DNA of 44,364 nt from Lachnospiraceae bacterium (GTDB taxonomy: Bacteria; Bacillota; Clostridia; Lachnospirales; Lachnospiraceae), in assembly GCA_016287675.1 (NCBI GenBank), contig JAEFAR010000020.1, forward strand, positions 1 to 44,364. Reading direction: 5' to 3'. Shown one piece after another: positions 26,032 to 35,413 of this stretch. A program made the translations under genes and the position numbers. Below the pieces are notes generated by a model. It did not search any database and was not told where the DNA came from. It saw only the letters and a program-made list of their open reading frames with translations. Numbering within the stretch: the first letter of the stretch is position 1; every line of letters starts with the position of its first letter.

Positions 26032-27507
26032 TTACTTTGTGGCGATGTCGTCAAAAACATCCCTGAGTGCGGGATAGATCTTCTTCCAAACATTGTACTT
26101 GATTTCGTACTTCTTAACAAGTTCCGCATCGGGAGAAAGCTTTTCGGAAACCTTAACGATCTTATCGGTAGCTTCCTCAACGCTTGAGTATTCCCCGCAA
26201 CCCACAGCAGCAAGGATCGCTGCACCATATCCGGGTCCTTCCTCGCTGTTCATGATCTCAACATTGACATTCATGATGTTTGCAAGGAGCTGTCTCCAGA
26301 GAGGGCTCTTCGCTCCGCCGCCGGTAGCACGGATGGTGTCGATCTTAACACCCAGAGAACGGGCGATCTCCAGCGAATCACGAAGTGCAAAAGTAACGCC
26401 TTCAAGAACCGCAAGAGTCATGTCGGAACGGGTCGTATCCATGGTCATGCCCACAAAGCTTCCTCTTGCGTTGGGGTTATTGTGAGGCGTACGCTCTCCC
26501 ATAAGGTAAGGGAGATAGTAAACATGATTTTCGCCCAGTGCACCGATGTTCTTCTGCTCACCTGCATAATCCTTGGTCCCAATGATCTCATCCATCCACC
26601 ATTTGTTGGAAGATGCGGCAGAGAGCATGCACCCCATGAGATGATACTTTCCGTTTGCATGAGCGAACATGTGAAGTGCATTTTTGTCATCCACAGCGAA
26701 TCTGTCACTTGCAGTGAAGACTGTTCCGCTGGTTCCGAGGGAAACGATGGTCATTCCGTCCTTTACGGTACCTGTTCCCACAGCACCCGCAGCGTTGTCT
26801 CCCGCACCTGCGGTAACCTTTACGTCTGCTCCGAGTCCCAGTTCTGCGGCTACATCAGCCTTGACCGTTCCTACAACATCGTAGCTTTCGTAGAGCTTTG
26901 CAAGCTGAGATTCCTTAACATCGCAAAGATCCATCATTTCTTTGGACCAACACTTGTTCTTTACATCCAGGAGAAGCATTCCGGATGCATCGGAATAATC
27001 CGTGCAATGAACTCCTGTAAGAACATAAGCAAGATAATCCTTGGGAAGCATGATCTTGCAGATCTTTTTAAAGTTCTCGGGCTCATTTTCCTTTACCCAG
27101 AGGATCTTGGGAGCTGTAAATCCCGTAAGAGCCATGTTTGCTGTGTAAGAAGAGATCTTCTCTCTTCCTATGGTCTTGTTCAGATAGTCGCATTCCTTCT
27201 GGGTCCTTCCGTCATTCCAGAGGATAGCGGGTCTGATGACATTATCCTTTTCATCCAGAATAACAAGTCCGTGCATCTGACCGCCGAAGCTGATGCCCTT
27301 TACTTTTTTCAGATCGATCTTTTCGGAAAGCTTCTTAAAACTCTCCTTCATTCCCTTGACCCAGTCCGCAGGGCTCTGTTCCGACCAGCCGGGCTTCGGA
27401 AAGCTGAGTCCGTACTCCGCTCCCGCAGTAGCCTGAATGGCGCCCTTTTCATCCATTACAACAAGCTTTATTGAAGATGTTCCGAGATCCACACCTAAAT
27501 AATACAT
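26032..27507 (-). CDS. xylB: Xylulokinase
   Basis: Phosphorylates D-xylulose to D-xylulose 5-phosphate. The 491-aa FGGY kinase has the N-terminal YYLGVDLGTSSIKLVVMD, the substrate motif SFGGQMHGLV, the catalytic-side AGAGDNAAGAVG and the family-typical LMGERTPHNNPNARG plus ATGGGAKSPLW near the C-terminus; all fit xylulokinases well. Its start codon overlaps the nagA stop (TAATG), so translation is coupled to an amino-sugar enzyme rather than to xylose isomerase. That neighbour is unusual for xylB. A related sugar substrate from the same glycans cannot be excluded. Confidence 0.92.
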   Translation of the reverse strand: MYYLGVDLGTSSIKLVVMDEKGAIQATAGAEYGLSFPKPGWSEQSPADWVKGMKESFKKLSEKIDLKKVKGISFGGQMHGLVILDEKDNVIRPAILWNDGRTQKECDYLNKTIGREKISSYTANMALTGFTAPKILWVKENEPENFKKICKIMLPKDYLAYVLTGVHCTDYSDASGMLLLDVKNKCWSKEMMDLCDVKESQLAKLYESYDVVGTVKADVAAELGLGADVKVTAGAGDNAAGAVGTGTVKDGMTIVSLGTSGTVFTASDRFAVDDKNALHMFAHANGKYHLMGCMLSAASSNKWWMDEIIGTKDYAGEQKNIGALGENHVYYLPYLMGERTPHNNPNARGSFVGMTMDTTRSDMTLAVLEGVTFALRDSLEIARSLGVKIDTIRATGGGAKSPLWRQLLANIMNVNVEIMNSEEGPGYGAAILAAVGCGEYSSVEEATDKIVKVSEKLSPDAELVKKYEIKYNVWKKIYPALRDVFDDIATK

Positions 27508-28607
27508 TAAATCGTCCTCCCGTTAATAATAACATTCTTTATATTCAGACCCTCATCCGTAATGAGGTAATCCGCTGCACAGCCCTCTGCTATCCTGCCC
27601 ACCCTGTCGGACATTCCTATTGAACGTGCCGCATTAAAGGTAGCAGCCAGAACAGCCTCTTCACGACTCACACCGTAGCCGATGACATTTCTCACTTCTG
27701 TAGCCACATCCGTCACGGAGCCTGCAATTGTCCCATTCTCCTGTACCGCTTTCCCGTCCTTTACAAAGACATCAAGGCCTCCCAGTGAGTACTTTCCGTC
27801 TTTTAAGCCTGCCGCCTGCATGGAGTCGGAAATGATGATCATCCTGTCAGCCATGAGTCTGAACCACATCCTGATCAGTGTGGGGTTCACATGGATCCCG
27901 TCACAGATGATCTCGGAAAAAAGCTGTCTGTCGAAGGCCGCTCCGATGAGTCCGGGTGCACGGTGATTTAAGGGGCTCATGGCGTTAAAGAGATGGGTCA
28001 CATGATCCGCTCCCGCATCCGCTGCCTTTAAAGCCGTATCGTAATCCGCACTTGTGTGTGCTATGGAGATCACTATCCCGCGGTTTTTGTACTCCCTGAT
28101 GAATTCGGAAGAGCCTCTGAGATTGGGATCTACAGAAATAATTCTTATGTTATTATTACTTGTTTCTATGATTTTATCTAACCAAATTTTGTCAAAATCC
28201 CACAAGAAATTTTCATCATGGGCGCCCTTTTTGTCTTTCCCCAAAAAAGGTCCCTCCATGTGAACGCCCAACACTCTCGCTTCTCCGGGACCGGGTCCGC
28301 GATCCGCTGCTCTTCCCGCTGCCCCGATGGAAAGTTCCACCGCCTTCGGCTCATTCGTCATGGTCGTTGCCAGAACTGATGTAACGCCGCAGCAGGCATA
28401 TGCTTTTGTGAGCTTTTGCAGTTTTTCGTCGTCCACAAAGCTGAAATCTTCTCCGCTTCTGCCGTGGGTGTGAATGTCAAGATAACCCGGAACAGCGTAG
28501 TCCCTGTCTTTGGGATCTTCTTCTCCCAGGACACGGACTTTTGAAAACCTTCCGTCCTTTGTTTCAAATTCTCCTTTTACGAATCTTCCTTCATAAAAAA
28601 TGTTCAT
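27507..28607 (-). CDS. nagA: N-acetylglucosamine-6-phosphate deacetylase
   Basis: Removes acetate from GlcNAc-6-phosphate in the cytoplasm, giving glucosamine 6-phosphate for NagB. It is an amidohydrolase-fold protein of 366 aa. The metal site has HTH at 46-48, Glu118 in VHMEGPFLG, and His residues in IAHTSADY and VTHLFNAM; the catalytic Asp is in IISDSMQAAG. It follows nagB by 31 nt and shares one base with the xylB start. AAGGAG lies before the ATG. A short AT-rich patch (about 28135-28225, encoding ETSNNNIRI) stands out from the rest of the gene but keeps the frame. Confidence 0.96.
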   Translation of the reverse strand: MNIFYEGRFVKGEFETKDGRFSKVRVLGEEDPKDRDYAVPGYLDIHTHGRSGEDFSFVDDEKLQKLTKAYACCGVTSVLATTMTNEPKAVELSIGAAGRAADRGPGPGEARVLGVHMEGPFLGKDKKGAHDENFLWDFDKIWLDKIIETSNNNIRIISVDPNLRGSSEFIREYKNRGIVISIAHTSADYDTALKAADAGADHVTHLFNAMSPLNHRAPGLIGAAFDRQLFSEIICDGIHVNPTLIRMWFRLMADRMIIISDSMQAAGLKDGKYSLGGLDVFVKDGKAVQENGTIAGSVTDVATEVRNVIGYGVSREEAVLAATFNAARSIGMSDRVGRIAEGCAADYLITDEGLNIKNVIINGRTI

Positions 28608-28638
28608 CCGGACACTCCTTAATACTCTTCAAAGACAC

Positions 28639-29349
28639 CTAATTAAAGCAATATACCACCGTCAGATTGGGATGGAACTGAAGGATCGACGCAGGCACCA
28701 TGGGAGTGACAGGTCCGTGTAACGCTTTTTCCACAATATCCCTTTTGTCAGGTCCGTTTGCGATCAAAAGAAGTTTTCTTGCCTGCATGATGGATTTGAT
28801 GCCCATGGTGATGGCTTTCTTCGGTACTTTGTCCTCTGAGCCGAAGAATCTTGCATTTGCTTTGATGGTAGCCTCTTCAAGTTCAACGATATGAGTAGTC
28901 TTTTCAAAAGCTGCACCGGGCTCGTTGAAACCGATGTGTCCGTCATGACCGATGCCAAGGAGCTGAAGGTCGATCCCTCCAAGGGAATCGATCAGTTCAT
29001 CGTATCTCTTGCATTCCGCTTCCATGTCGGCTGCTTTTCCGTTGGGTACAAAAGTGTTTTCCTTCTTAATGTTGATACTGTCAAAAAAATTCCTGTTCAT
29101 AAAATAGCGGTAGCTCTGATCGTCGGAGCCGTCAAGTCCGATGTACTCGTCCAGATTCACCGACTTCGTAAGTGAAAAGTCAATGTCTCCTTTTTTATAC
29201 CAGTCGATGAGCTGGCTGTAAGCTCCGATGGGTGTTGACCCTGTGGCAAGCCCGAGAACGGAACGGGGTTCAAGGATAACCTGCGCGGAGATCACATTTG
29301 CCGCCTTACGGCTCATGTCTGCATAATCTTTCGCTTCGATAATACGCAT
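28639..29349 (-). CDS. nagB: Glucosamine-6-phosphate deaminase
   Basis: Converts glucosamine 6-phosphate to fructose 6-phosphate and ammonia, joining amino-sugar catabolism to glycolysis. It is 236 aa, the short form typical of Firmicutes, without the longer C-terminal part of E. coli NagB. Active-site residues are Asp67 (VNLDEYIGL), Asp136, His138 and Glu143 (GIGHDGHIGFNEPG). The start is behind AGAGAGG. It is 55 nt after the VanZ-like gene on the same strand, with no strong promoter or terminator between, so it is likely part of the same transcript. Confidence 0.96.
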   Translation of the reverse strand: MRIIEAKDYADMSRKAANVISAQVILEPRSVLGLATGSTPIGAYSQLIDWYKKGDIDFSLTKSVNLDEYIGLDGSDDQSYRYFMNRNFFDSINIKKENTFVPNGKAADMEAECKRYDELIDSLGGIDLQLLGIGHDGHIGFNEPGAAFEKTTHIVELEEATIKANARFFGSEDKVPKKAITMGIKSIMQARKLLLIANGPDKRDIVEKALHGPVTPMVPASILQFHPNLTVVYCFN

Positions 29350-29404
29350 TTAAATTACCTCTCTTCATCTTTTATGCAAATTTTTCTTTTATTAAAGTAT
29401 CTGT

Positions 29405-30241
29405 TTACTCAAAGGAGTATCTTTTGGATCTTCCGATACAGTTCCTGCCGCAGACCTCAAGGAATACGGAATCAAGGATGTTATGGATCAGGATACCCAA
29501 AGCGCCTCCTGCAAACCCTATTATTATATCATCCATGTCAAACAGATTTTTACCGCTCCAAAGCTGCATCAGCTCGGTCAGAAGCGGAAAAAGAAGAACA
29601 ACAGCCAGTCTCACAAGGATATTAAATCTCGAAAATGCAACAGAGATCAGGAAACCGAAGGGAATGAAGATCACTCCCGAGAAAACAAAGTAGAGCGCCA
29701 TAACTTTCCAGGAAATGTTTCCCATGATCACAGCTTCCAGATAGCCCGCAAATGTTACAAAGGGTATCAGCTGAGATGCTGCCCCTTCTTCATGGTAGGC
29801 AGTATTGTAATAGAAGAGCCAAAAGATCATAAAAGCGATATAGCCTGCCCCCATCATGATCGCCTGTGCCCTGAACCACGCTGCAAACCCGTTTCTTTCC
29901 ACATCATGTGCGGAAAGAGCATACACGATAGACCACACAAAGGGGATCCCCCAGGAGAGGAGAACGACAGACACGTTTAAAGCGGGAATTATCCCGGAGG
30001 ATGTTTTTGCGGAAAGATCAAATAGAAGTCTGACTCCCGGATAGGCAAAAATGATCGCAGTGTAGACGAATAGCCCGTCCAGACTGTCTCCCGCCTTGAT
30101 CACCGCCCAGGTTCCTGCTGCAATGGTCAGTGTGCAAAAGATCAGCGGCCAGACAAAAGTCTTTGAATAAAACATTATAAGAAAGCAGATAACGGCGACA
30201 ACAACCCCTGTTCCCGCATATATAGCCTTATTGTCTGTCAT
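29405..30241 (-). CDS. VanZ-like membrane protein
   Basis: Integral membrane protein of 278 aa with about seven or eight hydrophobic segments. The C-terminal third carries the VanZ pattern: FIPFGFLISV, a positively charged loop, LLTELMQLWSG, then FDMDDIIIGFAGGALG. VanZ proteins occur in teicoplanin resistance and, far more often, as envelope proteins of unknown role. The N-terminal half is an extra membrane region beyond the minimal VanZ domain. Its start lies 14 nt inside the end of the helicase gene, in another frame, so translation is probably coupled. No function beyond membrane location can be claimed. Confidence 0.8.
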   Translation of the reverse strand: MTDNKAIYAGTGVVVAVICFLIMFYSKTFVWPLIFCTLTIAAGTWAVIKAGDSLDGLFVYTAIIFAYPGVRLLFDLSAKTSSGIIPALNVSVVLLSWGIPFVWSIVYALSAHDVERNGFAAWFRAQAIMMGAGYIAFMIFWLFYYNTAYHEEGAASQLIPFVTFAGYLEAVIMGNISWKVMALYFVFSGVIFIPFGFLISVAFSRFNILVRLAVVLLFPLLTELMQLWSGKNLFDMDDIIIGFAGGALGILIHNILDSVFLEVCGRNCIGRSKRYSFE

Positions 30242-32738
30242 AGAAATCTTTTAACCTCTCTTTCATGGTGCTCAGATTAACCGTAGTGTAAGGAAACCAC
30301 TCTCTCGGAAAAAGCTCCGTGTATTGAGGATTCCCAAAACGCTCGTCCAGCAGCAGTATCGCCCCCACGTCATCGACAGTCCTGATGACACGACCTGCGG
30401 ATTGCATGACCTTGTTCATTCCGGGATAGAGATAAGCGTATTCAAACCCCGTCCCTGATTTTTCATCGAAATAGAATTTAAAGAGTTCCTTCTCATTTCC
30501 CACCATGGGAAGACCGCAGCCCACTATCACGGCTCCGGTAAGTCTGTCTCCGGTAAGGTCGATCCCTTCGGAAAAAGCTCCTCCCATAACTGCGAAGCCG
30601 ACAAGGGTAGAATCGGGTTTTTCCTTAAATGCATTAAGGAACTCTTCCTTCTGTTTTTCATTCATGTCCCGTCTTTGGATCATTATTTCGATGTCTTTTT
30701 TTATCCCGGGATCATTTTTGTCAAATCCTGATTTGTCATTTTCAGGCATTTTTTCAGCTAAATCGTAACTGTCTTTTTCAACCCGATCATTCCCGTCCGA
30801 CGGATCCGGAACTTCTTCCATATTTTCAATACACCACTCCTGTAGTCTGTCCGAAGCGGCCAACACATCTTCCATCATTTTATAGGAGCTGAAGAAAACC
30901 ATATAGTTACCTTTTTTGGCTTTGACAAACTCCTCTATGTAGCTTGAAACCTTAAGATACTCTTCTTTTGTGCGTCTTACGTATCTTGTTGAAACGTCTC
31001 TTCCGATCATCACCACTCTCTTCTCGGCAGAAAAAGGCGATGGAGCATAGATCGCATAGTCGTCTTCATTTCCGCCCAGTTGTTCTTTGTAGTAGTTCAT
31101 GGGCAGAAGTGTGGCACTGAAAAGAATGGAAGCTTTCGTGTTCCCCATTATCTTTTTAAGTTTGGAGGCAGGCTCCATGCAAAGAAGTTTGATACGGAAG
31201 TAGCCCTTGTCGGTGTAATCGGTGTAGATCCTGTAGGCCTCATCCATACCTTCGTAAACTTCGAGAAACCTTCTCATATCAAAGAAGAGATCCAGGGCAT
31301 CATCTTTACCTTCAAAGCCTACTGGAGTACTGTCCAGAAAATCTTCAAAAACAGAAAAAGCTCTTAAGATCTTATTGTAAAGATCATCTGCCTGCTCCCA
31401 CACCTGAAACTCATCACACTCCCTTTTCAGAGAAAGCATGGCTTTGTTGCACATGTCAAGCTGCTTTTCCAGCCTTTTGCTTAAGGGGGCAACCTCTTTT
31501 TTTACAGTCAAAAAATCTTCCTTTATCAATTCGGCGCTGTACATTTCTCTTGACCGTTCCAAAAGATTGTGTGCCTCATCTATAAGGAATATAAAATCAT
31601 TCTTTTTGTCTTCCGAAAAGAACCTTTTCAGGCAGGCATCCGGATCAAAGGCATAGTTGTAATCACAGATCACTGCGTCCGCCCAAAGGCTTACATCAAG
31701 ACTCATTTCAAAGGGACAGACATTGTGTTTTTCGGAATATTTTAAAATTAAATCACGATTTATTTCTTCTTCATGTGTCAAAAGGTCGAACACGCAGTCA
31801 TTTACTCTGTCCTCGTGTCCACAGGCTCTCGGACAGGCTTTGGGATTACAGTCCGGTTTTTCCAGAACGCAGATCTTATCCTTGGCTGTAAGTGTCACGT
31901 ACCTGAACTTTAAGCCTTTTGCACCCAAAAGTGCAAAAGTATCCTCTGCCACTGTACGGGCTATGTTCTTGGCCGTTAAATAAAAAATTTTGGAGGCTTT
32001 TCCTTCCCCCACATTCCAAACAGACGGGAAAACAGTGGAAACAGTCTTTCCTACTCCTGTAGGAGCTTCGATAAAAAGCTTCCTCCCTCTTGTGATGGTC
32101 TTATAAACATTTCCCACCAGTTCCCTCTGTCCCGGTCTGTAGGGAAAAGGGAATTCCAGGCCTTTAACGCTTTCATTTCTGATCTTTTTCCAGTCAGCTT
32201 CCCAGAAAAGCCATTTGGCGTATTCCTTTATAACGCCCTCGAACCAGTCATTCAGTTCCGTTGATGTAAAGGAACTGTTAAATCTCTTGATCTCTTCTGT
32301 ATCAATGTTGCAGTAAGTGAGCTGCACACCGATCTCCGAAAGCCCCTCATCCGATGCATAGATACATGCGTAGCATTTTGCCTGGGCTTCATGCACCGGT
32401 ACTGCCTCGGTGATCCTGTCCAGAGAAAGATAGGTACTTTTTATCTCGTCAATAATTACATCATCATTTAACTTCCAGATACCGTCTGCCCTTCCCTCTA
32501 CTGTCAACGCCAGAGTGCCCTCTCTGTCTTCTCTCTGAATGATCTTGACTGTCTTTAGCGGTACTTCCGCCCTGTATCCTTCGGGCATGCTCTTCTGGAT
32601 CTTTCTGTGGATCCTGGCTCCTTCTTGCATGGCATCGGTGTCAGTGTGCGATCTGGTATTGTCAATGTCCCCGGATCTCAGTATGAACTCTACCAGATTT
32701 CTCACTGAGACGGTGACGGTAATATTCTCATCATCCAT
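30228..32738 (-). CDS. XPD/DinG-type helicase with N-terminal PD-(D/E)XK nuclease
   Basis: The 836-aa DNA enzyme combines two activities. Residues 8-180 resemble a RecB/Cas4-type nuclease, with Asp85 in VEGRADGI and Glu98-x-Lys100 in IIDEIKST. The helicase begins near 195: Walker A APTGVGKT (225-232), an iron-sulfur Cys cluster (KDKIC at 290, then C297, C302, C306 and others) and a DEAH box at 387-390 (LIDEAHNLL). It ends in the helicase C2 domain with MGGAFSEGIDL and QSAGRVIRT. Such Rad3/DinG-like helicases unwind 5' to 3' and act in repair. The start codon is 8 nt after the lipoprotein stop; the ribosome site is weak (AAAAGA), so translation may depend on coupling. All key residues are present. 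Confidence 0.9.
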   Translation of the reverse strand: MDDENITVTVSVRNLVEFILRSGDIDNTRSHTDTDAMQEGARIHRKIQKSMPEGYRAEVPLKTVKIIQREDREGTLALTVEGRADGIWKLNDDVIIDEIKSTYLSLDRITEAVPVHEAQAKCYACIYASDEGLSEIGVQLTYCNIDTEEIKRFNSSFTSTELNDWFEGVIKEYAKWLFWEADWKKIRNESVKGLEFPFPYRPGQRELVGNVYKTITRGRKLFIEAPTGVGKTVSTVFPSVWNVGEGKASKIFYLTAKNIARTVAEDTFALLGAKGLKFRYVTLTAKDKICVLEKPDCNPKACPRACGHEDRVNDCVFDLLTHEEEINRDLILKYSEKHNVCPFEMSLDVSLWADAVICDYNYAFDPDACLKRFFSEDKKNDFIFLIDEAHNLLERSREMYSAELIKEDFLTVKKEVAPLSKRLEKQLDMCNKAMLSLKRECDEFQVWEQADDLYNKILRAFSVFEDFLDSTPVGFEGKDDALDLFFDMRRFLEVYEGMDEAYRIYTDYTDKGYFRIKLLCMEPASKLKKIMGNTKASILFSATLLPMNYYKEQLGGNEDDYAIYAPSPFSAEKRVVMIGRDVSTRYVRRTKEEYLKVSSYIEEFVKAKKGNYMVFFSSYKMMEDVLAASDRLQEWCIENMEEVPDPSDGNDRVEKDSYDLAEKMPENDKSGFDKNDPGIKKDIEIMIQRRDMNEKQKEEFLNAFKEKPDSTLVGFAVMGGAFSEGIDLTGDRLTGAVIVGCGLPMVGNEKELFKFYFDEKSGTGFEYAYLYPGMNKVMQSAGRVIRTVDDVGAILLLDERFGNPQYTELFPREWFPYTTVNLSTMKERLKDFYDRQ

Positions 32739-32746
32739 TGTATCTT

Positions 32747-33238
32747 TTATCGTGCTCTGGGCGTTGGCGTTCCGCTGATCAGCTCGTACTCCACGCTGCC
32801 GGGAGTGGGAGTCGCAGTCGGCTCATTTGTAGGTGCTACAGGTGTAGGCGGAACCCTCGTGGGTCGGGGAGTGTTAGTGGGCTTCGGTGTGGGTGTGGGA
32901 GTCGGTCTGGGGGTAGGTGTTGCTGTAGGATAGACCGGTCCGTCGTTTCCACCCTTGGGAGTGGGTGTGGGTGTCGGCGTATTGGTGTGGGTGGGTGTCG
33001 GAGTCAGAGTTCCTTCCTGCCCGTATCTTCCCGGGAACAGGGTAGTGACCGGAACCAGCTGGCTGTCCTTACCCTTTCCGTTATTCGGATCGTCATAATC
33101 TATTACTCTGACAGGGGGAGTCGGTGTGGGAGTGTTTCTTGCGGGAGACCAGGTCTTTTTGCATCCTCCTGCTACAAGGATCACAGACAGTACTGCCGTA
33201 AAAATCACTGTTTTATATGATGAATCCTTAATCTGCAA
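32747..33238 (-). CDS. Pro/Thr-rich putative lipoprotein
   Basis: The 163-aa product starts at a TTG (33238) with AGGAGG 8 nt upstream; no ATG fits. A basic N-terminus and hydrophobic stretch (TVIFTAVLSVILVAGGC) end in Cys26, an acceptable if not ideal lipobox. Most of the rest is low-complexity: runs of PT dipeptides (TPTPTPKGG, TPTPRPTPTPTPKPT) like cell-wall-spanning linkers, with a short mixed segment around 45-75. No catalytic domain is present. It may hold something at the surface or be a spacer without its partner. Gaps of 12 nt to the GH2 gene and 8 nt to the helicase gene place it in the long operon. Function unknown. Confidence 0.75.
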   Translation of the reverse strand: MQIKDSSYKTVIFTAVLSVILVAGGCKKTWSPARNTPTPTPPVRVIDYDDPNNGKGKDSQLVPVTTLFPGRYGQEGTLTPTPTHTNTPTPTPTPKGGNDGPVYPTATPTPRPTPTPTPKPTNTPRPTRVPPTPVAPTNEPTATPTPGSVEYELISGTPTPRAR

Positions 33239-33250
33239 AGTCTCTTCCTC

Positions 33251-35005
33251 CTATTTGACTGCCTTAAGTCGATCTGCAAGCGCTTTCATTCTTTTCTCAT
33301 CCACCTTACAGATTTCTCTGTCGTAAGTATAAAGTCCGTTGACCTCATCCTCGATATCGGAAAGCTGGGTGTAAATGCATCCGCAAACACCGTTTCTGAT
33401 GCCGGGGATCACCATCTTTTCGTACAGTTCTTCTATCCTGTCCGTCAGTTCTTCCGAAGATCTGCATTTACCATAGCCGTATGACGCTTTCTCATTAAAC
33501 ACATGGCCCTTTACAGCCATCATGTAACCACCGCATTCCGTAATGAATATCGGCTTTCCTTTGTATCTTTTTGAGGGTCTGATGTCTCTTAACCGGAAAT
33601 AAATGTGTCTGCTGTCGAAATCGGTTTTCCTGACATCAAACCAGCCGGAGGCCGTGTCAAACAAGCGTCCGGGTTCAATTTCCTTAAGCATTTTGTAGTA
33701 ATCATCGCCCCGATGCTGTCCCCACCCTTCATTAAAGATCGTATAGGCAATGACAGAGGGATGATTGTGCAATTCCTTAACCACCCCCAAAGCATGCTTC
33801 TCAAAATTCTTCCTTGCTGTGTTACTCACATGCCTTATCCTGTCATCCGTAAGCTTTAATCCGGCAGTCGGAAGAACAGTGTCAATAATGTATCTGTATT
33901 TACCAAGATTAACAAAATCCTGCATCACCAGCATTCCGTTAATATCACAGTAATAATAGAACAGGTCTGTTTCCGTTTTTACATGTTTTCTCAAAAGATT
34001 AAAACCGAGAGCCTTCATGCGAAGAATGTCCCTCTCGTACTCTGCTTCATCCCCGGGTCTGCAAAGTCCGTCAGTGTAGTAACCCTGATCCAGAACCCCG
34101 TGCAGGAACAAGGGTTTTCCGTTAAGAAGGACCCTTACTTTGCCGTCGATCTCCTTTTCCTCTATAGTCCTGATGCCAAAGTAAGAGCAGACGACATCAT
34201 CCCCTGCTGTGATCTCCGTATCGTAAAGCCAAGGCTCTTCCGTATCCCATTCCTTTACCGGGAATTCATTCCCCAGATTTGAGATGAGTCCTGCCGTATT
34301 GATCTCAATACAGTTTTCCGGAAATTCCTTTTCGATCTCACCGGAAATGATCCAGCATTCTTCCTTTTCTTCGTCATTTTCCTGTTGGATCCGGTTCTTT
34401 AATACAGGCGGAAACACCCTGATCTCAAAGCTTTGGCCCAGGAAATCGTAAAAGTTAAATTTAAACTTAATTCTATCTTTGTCAGCATCGATCTTGAGAT
34501 CCTTAATGTACTTTTCCGGAACCGCTTCCAGCCATACACTTTTCCAGATACCGCTGAAAGGAGTGTACCACATGCCTCCTCTTTTAAGCTTTTGCTTTCC
34601 GTAGGGCAGATCTGCGGAAATCGGATCCACTGCCAGGATCTTAAGGAGATTCTCTCCCTCCTGCTGCACCTTTCCCGTGATGTCATAAATCGATTTCAGG
34701 TATCCGTCAGTACGGCTTCCTACCACGTTCCCGTTCACCACAGCCAAATGCCTTTGATCTACACCGTCCACATGCAAAAGGAGCCTTGTATGGCATCCTT
34801 CGTGCATATATTCGGGCAGCACAAAGCTCTTTTCATATACAAGGCTTTCTCTTTTACCATAGCCGATCTCCCCTTTAAACTCCGAAGCTTTTGATTCGGG
34901 GCAAAAGGGGATCTTAATGCTTCTACCGTTAAGTAGCCAGTCACCGTCCAGGCTGAATATCTTATTTCTTTTTAATTGAGGGTTCGGATACTTTTCCGGG
35001 TACAT
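33251..35005 (-). CDS. GH2 glycoside hydrolase (beta-galactosidase/glucuronidase type)
   Basis: Retaining family 2 enzyme, 584 aa, expected to cleave beta-linked galactose, glucuronic acid or mannose from oligosaccharides. Domains in order are a sugar-binding jelly roll (about 20-180), an immunoglobulin-like domain (180-290) and a TIM barrel (290-584). The acid/base Glu426 lies in IFNEGWGQ and the nucleophile Glu490 in FITECGGY. There is no signal peptide, so it is cytoplasmic. The start at 35005 lies one base after the DUF1292 stop with GAGGAAG as ribosome site, so the two are tightly coupled. The exact substrate is not readable from these motifs. Confidence 0.9.
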   Translation of the reverse strand: MYPEKYPNPQLKRNKIFSLDGDWLLNGRSIKIPFCPESKASEFKGEIGYGKRESLVYEKSFVLPEYMHEGCHTRLLLHVDGVDQRHLAVVNGNVVGSRTDGYLKSIYDITGKVQQEGENLLKILAVDPISADLPYGKQKLKRGGMWYTPFSGIWKSVWLEAVPEKYIKDLKIDADKDRIKFKFNFYDFLGQSFEIRVFPPVLKNRIQQENDEEKEECWIISGEIEKEFPENCIEINTAGLISNLGNEFPVKEWDTEEPWLYDTEITAGDDVVCSYFGIRTIEEKEIDGKVRVLLNGKPLFLHGVLDQGYYTDGLCRPGDEAEYERDILRMKALGFNLLRKHVKTETDLFYYYCDINGMLVMQDFVNLGKYRYIIDTVLPTAGLKLTDDRIRHVSNTARKNFEKHALGVVKELHNHPSVIAYTIFNEGWGQHRGDDYYKMLKEIEPGRLFDTASGWFDVRKTDFDSRHIYFRLRDIRPSKRYKGKPIFITECGGYMMAVKGHVFNEKASYGYGKCRSSEELTDRIEELYEKMVIPGIRNGVCGCIYTQLSDIEDEVNGLYTYDREICKVDEKRMKALADRLKAVK

Positions 35006-35006
35006 T

Positions 35007-35339
35007 TTATTCTTCCTCGTCATCCTCCAGATCGTCAAGCATTTCATTCAGCTCTTCATCGTCAAGGAGTTCATCAAACGCGTCTGCCACGATCTCAAAT
35101 TCGTCATCGCTTTCGATGTTATCGATCTTAATGTTGTCCGGATCTTCAAGATTTGATGCTCTGTAAAGGAAGATGTCATCCCCCTCTTCTGCATTTTCAT
35201 CCAAAAGAGCAATGTACATCTGCTCCCTGTTGTTTATATTAACGGGGAAGATCGAGATCACGTCACATGTGATCTCTTCTCCGTTGTCCAGTTCAAGTGT
35301 TACGGTCTCAAGATTGTAATCTTTCTTCTTATCTGCCAT
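35007..35339 (-). CDS. DUF1292 family protein
   Basis: Small acidic protein of 110 aa whose role is not known. The sequence ETVTLELDNGEEITCDVISIF...YIALLD is the usual DUF1292 core, a compact beta fold, followed by a strongly acidic tail rich in Asp/Glu (DDEELNEMLDD). DUF1292 genes in Firmicutes usually sit in a short cluster with yrzL/ruvX genes; here it heads an operon with GH2 instead. ATG 35339 is chosen because GGAGG precedes it; the longer start at 35369 would include that site. It ends one base before the GH2 start. Confidence 0.85.
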   Translation of the reverse strand: MADKKKDYNLETVTLELDNGEEITCDVISIFPVNINNREQMYIALLDENAEEGDDIFLYRASNLEDPDNIKIDNIESDDEFEIVADAFDELLDDEELNEMLDDLEDDEEE

Positions 35340-35413
35340 TTGGCATCCTCCGATCTGTCTGCGTTTCAAAAACGCTTTTACTTACTGATCATTTTATCAC
35401 AAATCGCACTTCT

